Assembly (NCBI GenBank): GCA_029339195.1
Contig: JAPTJF010000137.1
Span: 62,001 to 126,000 of the forward strand
Direction of reading: 5' to 3'
DNA length: 64,000 nucleotides
From: Micractinium sp. NFX-FRZ
Lineage: Eukaryota; Chlorophyta; Trebouxiophyceae; Chlorellales; Chlorellaceae
The translations under genes and the position numbers were made by a program. Shown in pieces: positions 31,801-41,393 of the stretch (positions are counted from its first letter, which is position 1; every line of letters begins with the position of its first letter). Below the pieces are notes generated by a model, which saw only the letters and a list, made by a program, of their open reading frames with translations, did no database searches and was not told where the DNA came from.

Positions 31801-33736
31801 GCGTGCAGGTGTGCAGTTGAGTGATAATGGGTGGGACAGAAGACCTTCCCACAGAATGGTTTGCTTTCCGCCAAGCTGGATCGCCTGCTTGCCTTGCGGC
31901 GCTGCCGGACCTGTTAATTGCTGCCTTACCAAGGGGTGGCGAAGCAACCCGGTTCCCCGGCTTGACTGCGGCCCCCCTTGCCTGCCCGCAGGCGTGTTTG
32001 GCTGCCACACCGCCCTGGTGCTGCGCCGCCTGCGCCGGCTGTGCGAGCGGCAGTACCACTCCGAGGTGGGAGGAGGAGGCAGGCAGGGCAGGGTTAGGGG
32101 GAGGCTGGGAGTGGTGGTGGTGGTGGTGGTGGTGGTGGTGGTGGGGGCGTGTGTTGCAGATTCTGAAGCAGCGAGGCGGACGTGAGGGAGGGGGCTGTGC
32201 GCTCGCCATGCCAGCCATTCCCTATCTGAGCTGCGGCAGACTGTTCTGGCAGCAAGGGTTGGGTGGTGGTGGTGGCGGTGGTGGGTGGGTTCCAGGCACT
32301 GACTGGGCAAGGTACTCTTGCATCCAGCCACCCTTCCCGTAGCGACTGTCTGCCCCACCGACCAATCAAGCAACCTTGTGTTCCCTTGCAGCCCACCTTT
32401 GCCGTGACCACCGCCACCGTGGCCAACCCCAGGGAGCATGCATGCGAGCTGCTGGGCGTGGAGGAGGTGGAAGGTGAGGCGGCCTGCCGTGGCCGGGGAT
32501 CCTACAGTGTCTTTGCCTGCCTGCCTGCCTGCCTGCATGCCTGCCTGCTGTGTGCCTCGGTATGGAGAGGCGCTGGGAGTGGAAGAGGTGGAAGTGTGCC
32601 CGCTGGGCTTCTGCAGGACACTTCATGCGTTGCCTGCCTGCCTGCCTGCCTGCCTGCCTGCACGCCTGCGTGGCACTGCCCGCCTGCCCGCAGCCCTGGC
32701 ACCCACCTGCCTGCTGCCTGTGCTTCAGGCCACACATATCAGGCCCAGCCCCCCCTTGACACCCACTGTGGAGTGCCCGCTCAAGCGCGAAGGCGCTGCC
32801 GCTGCCTCTCCACCGCTGCCGCTGCTGCAGTGGTGGCAGAGGACGGCTCCCCTCACGGCCCCAAGACGTTTGTGATGTGGAACCCGCCGCTGAGGCAGGC
32901 AAGAAGAAGCGCCCTCTTTGCCTGTTGTGGCGTGGCTGAATTCAACCTTGCTCTGTTCCCTAGCATCTACTCCACGCGTTACAGCTTTGCACAGCCCATG
33001 CATGCCTTCCTCGAGGGCAGGGCGTCAGCCGCTCGACTTCCATCGATGTGTGCCCTGATGCAACAGCCGCCCCCTCTTTTCTGCACTGCACCTGGCTGCT
33101 GATTGTTTGGGCTGCTCTGCCGCCATGCATGCTGCCTGCGCACCTGCAGGGCTGGGCGGCCGGCTTTGTCCCGCGCACTGAGGAGCGGGCACGGGGCAAA
33201 GGGTGGCGGGAGCAGCAGGCGGTGCAGCGGCGGCGCAAGCAGGAGGCAAACCAGGAGCGGAGGAGCGGTGAGATGGACCAGGGAGGCAGCGGGAGGGCCA
33301 GGAACACCAACAGTTGCGTGCGTGCATGCTGGTGTGCCTGCAGCTGTTGTTCCTAGAGCTCCCACTCTGTGTACGACAGACGTAAGTGGCACAGGATGCG
33401 TGTGGCCAGCATGCCCACCTTGAAGACTTTGCTTCTGCTCCCTGGCTGCCGGCGTGCTGCTGCAGGGCCTGTTACAGCAGGGGCCGGCGCCAGCATTGGT
33501 GGCAGTGTTGGTGGCGCACAGCAGCAGCAGCAGGATGGCACCGCTGCAACAGAGGCGGAGCGGCTGGCAGCAGCCAAGCTGAGTCGCCGGCGGCAGCAGC
33601 TGGCAGCGGCGGTTGGCGCGCAGCCCAGCGGGCAGGCAGAGGGGCTGGCGCTGCAGCGGCTGCAGCCTGATGCAGTGCAGGGGCTGGCGCTCGCCGAGCA
33701 GCAGCGGCAGTGCGGCGAGGAATACACGTTGCGTGT

Positions 33737-33778
<42 letters not shown>

Positions 33779-36700
33779 GGCACAGGCGCCGGCCAAGCAG
33801 GTGCTGCCTGCTGAGCTCCAAAGGGAGGTTGAGGCAGCCAAGGCGGCCATTGCTTCCGTGAGCAATGTGAGCAGCACCGCAGGCAGGTGGGCGCAGGGCA
33901 GCTGGCAGGCGGTGCCGGCGCCGCAGCAGGGGGCGTCCTGCGCACCGCCACGGCCGGTCATCAGGCGCCGTGGCCTGAGCGCCAGCAATGCGGTGCAGCA
34001 GCTAGCTGGTGGCAGCGGCAGCGGCGGCGGCGGCAGCGGTGGCAGCAGCCAGGGGCAGCAGCCGCGAAAGCGTAGTGCTTCCACTGCTGCTGCTGCTGGT
34101 GCTGTGGCTGGCAGGGCCGAGCAGGCAGCAGCTGAGGCAGAGGATGAGGGAGACGATGATGATGCGTACCGGGCCCGGCTGCCTGGCATCAAGGAGTGGC
34201 GGCAGGCCATGGCAGCCGCGGCGGCTGCAGAGGCAGCAGGGGCAGCCGCCCCTCCTAGCGGCGGCGGTGGCAGCGGATTGGCGGCCAAGAGCATGGTGTG
34301 TGGGACGGGCAGCAACATGGAGGACGAAGATGAGGAGGAGGAGGAGCAGCGGCGGAGCAGTCCGATTGTGGAAGTGTCACTGCTGCTGGCGGAGTGTGTG
34401 CAGCACGGCCTGCGCACCATCGCCTTTTGCAAGAGCCGGTGGGTGTGGGTGGGCGCTGCGGCATGGGGGGTGCCTCTGGCAGTGGAACTATTGACAAATA
34501 GTGTGCATGGCCTGGGGCAGTGCGTGCAGGTGCCAGTGTATCCCTACACTCCACTCCTTTCTGCCGCCCCTGTCTGCCGTCCCATCTCACATGTGCCTTT
34601 CTTGTATTGTCACCACGTCGCGTGACGCTCCTGTGCATCACACCCTTATCTCCTTCTCCTTCTCGTCCCGCAGCAAGCTGTGTGAGCTGGTGACGGCATA
34701 TGTGCGGGAGATCCTGAAGAGCACCGCCCCTGAGCTGGCGGGCAGCATCGCTGTGTACCGGGCAGGGTACAGGTGCGTGTGAGAGAGTGAGTGTGTCTGC
34801 ATGGGGTTGTGTGTACGTGGGGAGTGTGGAGGTGCAGTGTTGGGTGCGCAGCTGGGGGCAGAGTGGCAGAGGGTCGGGGTCCAGCAAACACGTGTGCTCA
34901 GCCGCGGGCTGCCAGTCAGCTTAGCTCCGGCAAGCCTGCCGCATCCCCGCCTGCCCGCCCCCGACTGCCTGCAGCCCTGCAGAGCGGCGGGAGATTGAGC
35001 GGGCGCTGTTCCAGGGCAATTTGCGTGCAGGCAAGCTGCCCTGCCCTGCCCTGGCTGACGCTGCACCTGTCACTGATGCTCTGAAATAGGGGGGCGGCGG
35101 CGTGGCAGCCTGGACTGCAACTGTCCACTTACCCGGACCGTTGCCTGCCACCCGCCTTCCTGCCTTCGAAACCTTCACCTCCCTGCCGGTGCAGTGGCTG
35201 CCACCAATGCACTGGAGCTGGGAGTGGATGTGGGCAGCCTGGACTGCACCCTGCACCTTGGCTTCCCAGGCAGCGTGGCATCCCTCTGGCAGCAGGTGCG
35301 GTAGGCAGCCAATTTTTCTGTGGGGCAGCAAGGTTTGCGCTTGATGTGGCGTGTACCCTCTTACTGACAAACGTGCAGCAGGTGTTGGGGCGGTAATGCT
35401 GCAGAACCCTTGAACGACAGCAGCAAATCACAGCGGCTGGATCCTGATAGCAGCCCCCAGGCAGCGTAGGTCTGAGGGGACCTCCATATGGCAGCTGATA
35501 CCGGCGCCTGTGGGTTTCCAGACTGCGGGCTGGCAGCGTGAAGCCCTGACCTTGCCACCAGCGCAAGCAGCTGCGGCACCAGCATCTTGCTGCGGAAAGC
35601 AAAAACTTCCCAACATGCATCGCCTGCGTCGCAGGCGGGGCGTGCCGGGCGGCGGGAGCAGGCCAGCCTGGGGGTCTACCTCGGATGGGACGGGCCGCTG
35701 GACCAGGCAAGTATTGGGAGAGTCATCTAGTATACACCTTTGCATGTTGGGCACAACCCGGGAATCCCACTGACGATCCACTGGGATGGGATCGGATGGG
35801 CGATGGGCCCCTGGTGTGCAACGTGAAAGTGGTGTGCTGTGTTGTGTTCATCCTGTTCCATGCATGTGGTCTTCCTGTCTCCATCGCCATGCACATGCTC
35901 AGTTTGCTGCAATGCGGCGTGGCTCCCTGCAGCACCCAGACCAGCTGCCCTCTCCTCTCTGTACTGCCCCCTCCCCTCAGCAGTACTGTACAGTACAGTG
36001 ACTGCATGCAGCACCTGGACCAGCTGCACTTGGACCTCTGTGCTTCACAACCTCCTCTGTGCCTCATAACCTCCTCTGTACTGGCCCCCCCATCCCTCCA
36101 TCCTGCAGTACTTCATGCAGCACCCGGACCAGCTGTTTGGGCGGCCCATCGAGCGAGCCATGGTGGATGCACGCAATCCTGCGGTGCTCGGTGCGTGCCA
36201 GTACAAAGGCTGGCAATTAAGCCGAGGGCAGCCATGGGCGAAGAGCCGACATGCGGGCAGGGCTGGGAGCATGCTCGCCGCGTAATGTTAGTGCTGTGGT
36301 TGCATGCGCCGGGTCAGCTCGCCCGCAAGTGCGTGCATGCGCCCACCTGCATGCACCCACCTGCATGCACCAACCTGCATGCGCCCGTGCCTCCCCGGCC
36401 CGCCCTGCAGAGGCACACGCTGCGTGTGCTGCCGCCGAGGCGCCGCTGCTGCTGGAAGCCGACCAGCGCTACTTTGGGCCTGGTGGGTTGGGTTGCCTGG
36501 TGGAGTTAGTTGGGGAGGTCACAGGTGGATGATTGCCTCCCACTGGTGCCGTGTGGGGCAAGGCTGTTCCCAGAAAGGGCCGCTTGGGTGGTGCTGCCCA
36601 ATGCTGTGATGTGCTGTGCTGTGCTGTGCTTCGCTGTGCTGTGCTGTGCTGTGCCTCCATTCTTGCGCCGCGCTGTGTGGCTCTGCACTGCGCCGCCATC

Positions 36701-39700
36701 CCTCCGCCATCCACCCCAACACCCCCCAACCCCACCCAAATGTCCGCAGGCCTGCCCGCGGTGGCGGCCTCCCTGCAGGCGTCCGCCCTGCTGGGGCGCC
36801 ACCCGCTCAACCCCACCGCCCGCGCCCTGCACTACATCGGGGCGGTGGGGAACCCTGCCTCAAAAGTCAGGTCAGCGCAACGTCCCCTGCTCTCCCTTGA
36901 TTGTCGTTTGCTTGCTTCAATGCGCCGCAACCCACTTCTCGCCTTACCGCGCTTCTCACCGCGGCATCCCACGCAACCACCACCCGGCCCCTTCCCGCAG
37001 CCCGCGTGCCATCCAACAAAAGCGTTGCTCAGCCATGGACTGATGTTGGTGCCCAACGTCCCACCCAAACTTCCCATTCTTTTCCTTGTCCATTCGTGTG
37101 CAGCCTGCGTGCCATCGACCTGGAGCGGTATGCCATTGTGGACGAGTCCCTGGGGGGAGCCCTGCTGGAGGAGATTGAGGAGAGCAAGGCCTTTTTCGAG
37201 GTGTACGACGGCGCCGTGTACATGTGCGTAAGCTGTGTCGTGGGGAGGGTGGGGAGGTTGTGGGGCCCAAGGATCATCCATGATAGAATGGCACAAAGCA
37301 ACACACTTTGAGACGTGTGTGGCAAAGCGGCGTGCGTGCGTGCGAGGTGCCCTCTCTGGTTGCACCCCAACCCCGCAGGTACCACCCACTCTCAGCCCTA
37401 CACACCTGTGCATGAAGCCCGTGAATTGCAATGAGAAACCTGTCAGCGCAACCCCGCAGGGCCACACCTGCCTGTGCCCCCAATCCGCGCCAACCATACC
37501 CCGGGGCACAATGCAGGTACTAGTGGGCCCTAGAGGGCCGCACCTACCTGTGGCAAGACGCCTCTGGCCCTGCCTCTCAAGTCGTGCGAGCCTCCTTCTC
37601 ATGTGCTGTGCGCAGGTACCAGGGGCGCACCTACCTGTGCAAGAAGCTGGACCTGGACGCACGCGTGGCGGTGGTGAGGCCCGCCGACTTGAAATACTAC
37701 ACCAGGTGGGGCTGAACGAAGAAAGCACGTGTGCGTGCAGGGATGCGACTGGAGGTGTTGAGGGCGGGTGGGCGGTGGTGAAGCCCGCTGACCTCAGATA
37801 TCACACAAAGTGGGGTGGGCTGGTCGTGTTTGGGCCAGCGAGTCACGCCTGTGTTGTTCTTTTCACTAATGTATGCTGGGGTGTATGGAGCCTGCTGGCG
37901 TGAGTTCGTGTGCAAGCCGGCTGTTGGGAAGGGTGGGTGGCCGCCCCCTGTCCCCGCAACCCCAGGTGCACCAAAGGCCCTGAGGTGCACCCGCCTCCCT
38001 GCATCCACCAATGCTTGTAAATGATTGCTTGCTGAATGCTTGATTGCTGCCGCCTCCCTGCGCCCCCTTTCCCCTCCGTCACCGCCCTCCCCAGGTGCAT
38101 TGATCCGGGTGATGCAGACATGTCTTTCCCCTCTGCCACTGTATGTCGCAGGTGCATCGACTTTACCGACGTGCACTGCAAGGGATGCAAGGCCGCCTAC
38201 AACCCCGCCGCCCAGCTTGCGGCGCAGGCGCACGCGGCAGCGGCAGAGGCAGAGGCAGGGCCGGCAGCGGTGCCCGGCGTGCAACAGCAGGCGCAGCGCG
38301 CTGCCCTGTGCAGCGGCGGCTCGGGGCAGATGGTGGGGGGCCCATCCAGGGCGGGGGCACCAGCTGCACAGGCATCCCTTTCTGCAGGGGCGGCAGCGCC
38401 TGCGGTTGTGGCAGCGCCTGCAGGGGCGGCAGCGCCTGCGGTTGTGGCAGCGCCGGCGGTGTGCAGCCAGGCGTTGGTGACCACCCGCTGGCTGGGCTTC
38501 CGCCGCATATGGAGGGGCACCGGGCAAGGTGGGGCGGGACTGGTGGCGCTGGGGCAGGGCGGGCAAGGGCTGGGGCAGGGGAGGGGAAGCGAAGCTGCCT
38601 CTGCCTGGCAAGCGGCAGGGATGGTGGAATGTGCCGCCATGCCGCCCACCCAAGCCCCGCCTCAATCCACACAAACACACACACACGCACCACCATCTGT
38701 CGGCCCTCCCGTTATCCACAGTGCTCGGCACCGCCGGCTTGGTGCGGCCTCAACTCACTGCAACGCTGACGCCCTATCGCTCCTCTCTTCCATGACCTGC
38801 TCGCTTTTGCTTTTGCTGCCCGGCCCTCCTCACCCCCTGAGCAGTGTTTGACACCGTCGACCTCTTCCTCCCTGACGTGCAATTCGAGACTGAGGCAACC
38901 TACATCCGCCTGCCCCCCGCCACGCGGCAGCAGCTCAAGGACGCAGGTAAGCACTGCTGCCGCCAGGCCGCCACTGCTTGATGCTTCTATTGCTGCTGCT
39001 GTGGCTGCCTCCGTCCGTTACTGGTTCGAGCCCTGTGCGTGCCCTGCTGCCTGTGCTGGTGTGCCTTCTCAGCTCCCTCTGCCATATCCTCGACTGCCGC
39101 CCTTGTCTTCGTCAACTCCCAGCCTCCGAGCTCAGCCACTGTCCCCACCAACCGCCGCCCAACGCCACACGCCCCGCCTTCAACTGCAGGCCTGCCTTTC
39201 CGTGACGGCGTGCACGCCGCATGCCACGCGCTGCTCAACGTGCTCCCCCTGTTCCTTATGTGCAACGCAAACGATGTGGGAACAGGTGGGCCCCGCCTGT
39301 CTGCGTGGCTCCCTTTCTGTGCACATGTTGTGTACCACCGACAATGCTGTTGCAGGAACAGCTGCTGCATCACCGCAGCATCATGAGCCTCCCTCCTTCC
39401 CTCCCTCCATCCCTCCCTTCCTCACCTGCCTGCCCACAGAGTGCGACAGCCCGTACGACACGCGGTACAAGCCGGAGCGCCTGCTCCTGTACGACACGCA
39501 CCCGGGAGGCATCGGCCTGGCAGCTGCGGTGGGTGACTCGTGATGTGGCGGCAGGCTGGCGGGGGCATGGGCGGCTGCAGGTCACCAGCTGGGGACAGCT
39601 GTCAGAGCATGGGGGCACGATGCGCCATTACTGGCAGGCTGACATGTTGCATTGCAGCAATTGTGATGTGCCATATGCCCCACAGTCCCGCCCGCCCCCA

Positions 39701-40006
39701 CCTCCTCCCCCTTCCCGCCACTCCCACCATGGCCTCCCGCAGGCCGCGCCCCTGTTCCCCCAGCTGGTGCGCCGCGCGCTGCTGCTGGTGCGGGAGTGCC
39801 CCTGCTCCGGCCGCGCCGGCTGCCCCGCCTGCGTGCAGCACCCAGAGTGCTCCGAGTACAACGCAGTGCTGCACAAGCGGGCGGCGGCCATGGTCCTTTC
39901 TTCCCTGCTGGGGGAGGGGGCGGAGCCGGCGAGAGAAAGGACGGTGGAGCAGGAGGGCGGCGGCGCTGGTGCACCGGCGGACGAGGCGGTGGGAGCAGGA
40001 GGATAG
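25824..40006 (+). CDS. HRQ1: HRQ1-type ATP-dependent DNA helicase with N-terminal ubiquitin-like domain
   Basis: Exons 1-31: 25824-25964, 26089-26151, 26374-27546, 27942-28066, 28333-28599, 28892-29588, 29790-29846, 30059-30208, 30544-30627, 30822-30988, 31273-31359, 31685-31740, 31992-32065, 32392-32473, 32831-32898, 33150-33267, 33466-34438, 34674-34772, 34975-35030, 35195-35295, 35635-35706, 36109-36190, 36411-36482, 36750-36870, 37104-37223, 37616-37705, 38152-38528, 38845-38946, 39190-39285, 39440-39528, 39743-40006. Total 2040 residues, all phases consistent. Residues 1-70 are ubiquitin-like, as in plant homologues. Helicase motifs: Q-like [10 protein letters not shown], Walker A TASGKS (~901-906), Walker B DEGH (~1016-1019), TTATVAN, GVDVG, and QQAGRAGRR (~1545-1553). 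The C terminus has an MZB-type cysteine cluster (C1972, C1974, C1979, C1982, C1987). Hrq1/RecQ4-like enzymes are 3'-5' helicases in crosslink repair. Long Ala/Gln-rich inserts fill exons 3, 6 and 17. Four introns (after exons 6, 15, 19, 21) have GC donors. Confidence 0.94.
30301..30505 (+). repeat. tandem repeat and echo of the Walker A exon in an HRQ1 intron
   Basis: CACACAGGCGGTGCACTCGA and its continuation through CTCCCCCTGG form a ~54-bp unit repeated twice (30302-30406). At 30449-30505 a degraded copy of the exon 9 start follows: GGACGCTTCACAGTGGTTGC beside the real GGACGGCATACAGTTGTGGC, extending to AGCCAGCGGCA. The copy has lost the Walker lysine region. Confidence 0.85.
32111..32145 (+). 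repeat. GTG trinucleotide repeat
   Basis: About eleven GTG/GGT units lie in the HRQ1 intron after exon 13. A second, interrupted GGT run is at 32259-32290 in the same intron. Confidence 0.9.
33740..33777 (+). repeat. CAG repeat coding polyglutamine in HRQ1
   Basis: Thirteen consecutive CAG codons in exon 17 encode a glutamine tract inside the helicase insert. The uninterrupted CAG suggests it is length-variable. Confidence 0.95.
35925..36135 (+). repeat. three copies of the HRQ1 exon 22 start
   Basis: TGCAGCACC(C/T)(A/G/T)GACCAGCTG occurs at 35931, 36007 and 36115; only the last is the real exon ([10 protein letters not shown]). A perfect palindrome GTACTGTACAGTAC (35983-35996) lies between the first two. 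Confidence 0.88.
36605..36655 (+). repeat. TGCTG pentanucleotide repeat
   Basis: An array of (TGTGC)n/(TGCTG)n-type pentamers lies in the HRQ1 intron after exon 23. Similar arrays sit in introns at 48086-48150 and 51016-51100, and a related GCACG/GCATG array at 61032-61075. Confidence 0.9.
37371..37825 (+). repeat. cluster of exon 26 echoes in HRQ1
   Basis: The real exon 26 is 37616-37705. Copies of its start (CAGGTACCA / GGCGCACCTACCTGTG) lie upstream at 37376, 37457 and 37513. A copy of its end (GCGGTGGTGAAGCCCGCTGA, from 37772, beside the real GCGGTGGTGAGGCCCGCCGA) lies downstream, including the donor. Confidence 0.9.
38386..38458 (+). repeat. in-frame tandem repeat in HRQ1 exon 27
   Basis: A 36-bp unit, GGGGCGGCAGCGCCTGCGGT and its continuation, is repeated twice and encodes [12 protein letters not shown] twice. 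It remains in frame and therefore in the protein. Confidence 0.92.
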
Positions 40007-40561
40007 GCAGCGTGCCGCAGACAGCAGTAGTAGCAGCAGGCATGGTAGCCTACTGGGTTGCTTATGTTGCTCATGTTGTTCCTACGCGCACACAATCCCA
40101 CGGGAGCGGGTTCAGAGCGAGCACGCCATGCTGGGTGGGCACGCTGGGCTGCCCCCTGCAGCAGCTGGGCAGCTCGCCCCACCCAAATAGCATTTCAGAG
40201 CATTGCCGTATCCGTGAAGAACTGGTGTAAAGCAACGGCTGTCTCTTGAACTCAGGCACCTGACGGAAGCGGAGTGCAGGCGGGGCGGCCGCTCGGTGCG
40301 CTGCGGCGGCACCGCAGTGAGCCTCAAGTAAGCCACGGCCGCAGCGCTTGATGCCCAGGGCGTGATCACCCGCTGAAATCCAGCCGTCGCTCCTGCCTGA
40401 CTGCATTTTCAAGCAGGAGGGGCAATTTTCAGCCGAAACCCTCCGCCACGCACGCGGCGACGCAAGGAGCGCTCGTCCTCCCGGCGCATTGCGATTGATC
40501 TGCTGCCGCGGTCCATCTAATTTGAGGCCGAAGGTAACCGCGGCCAGGAGTGCGCTCAGCG
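40007..40561. other. intergenic region HRQ1 / aminopeptidase
   Basis: It holds the HRQ1 3'UTR with a TGTAA motif at 40226-40230 (220 nt after the stop) and the presumed aminopeptidase promoter. No coding exon is supported. Confidence 0.55.
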
Positions 40562-41360
40562 ATGGCGCACCGCTTCACCCTCTCCGAAGAGGAGGAGCAC
40601 GAGCACGTGCCGCTTGGACGCGGAGAGCACGAGCCTCTGAGCCATGAGAACGGCAGCCACCGGCCGCAGCAGGTGCGTGGAGGGTTGGTGCCGCCGCCGC
40701 CGCCGCCGCCAGTGGCAGCACCCTCCTCTTCTGGCACACCGAGTCTTCCGTGGCATGCCGCTCGCCCTGCCGTCCCCCTGCTTCTTACCTGTGTCACCCA
40801 AGTATATTGGCATCTCTGTGAGAGCTATATGGCGCGCCTTCCTGCTGCCACACCTGCCTATCGCCCAGCCGCCAGCCGCCAGCGCCCGCCACACCGCCTG
40901 CCCCGCCTGCCTCGCTCCAGCTTCATCGTCCTGTCCATTCAACATGGCTCAGCATCAGCTGCCCCACAAGCCGGCCTTTGTTGTGTCATTTGTGATGTCC
41001 AGGTGTTCAACCTGGATCTGGATTACAGCGATGACGACGCGCTGCTGGACTGGGAGCAGTACGCCGGTGAGCAGCAGTACAGGGGGGCAGTATGCAGGCG
41101 AGCAACTGTGCAGCAGGGGCAGCTCGCAGGTGATCAGCAGTGTAAGGGGAGCAGGATGCAGGTGAGCAACAGTGCACGAGGAGGCAGCAGTGGGGTAGAG
41201 GTGAGTGCTTCATAATGTGCTGCACGCACCCGCTCATGAGGCCCTGCTTGCCGCTGCCCCGCCCGCGGCTGCCGCAGGCATGAACCGAGTGCGGTGCTGC
41301 GGCATGGACTGCACCCGCCTGGCACGCTGCTGCCGGCCGCCCCAGTGGTGGTGCGCTCCC

Positions 41361-41393
<33 letters not shown>

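Noticed and set aside
33353..34432. 359-residue - strand open frame opposite HRQ1 exon 17
   Set aside because: Antisense of CAG/GCN repeats, giving Cys/Ser/Leu-rich low complexity; the + strand frame continues the helicase.
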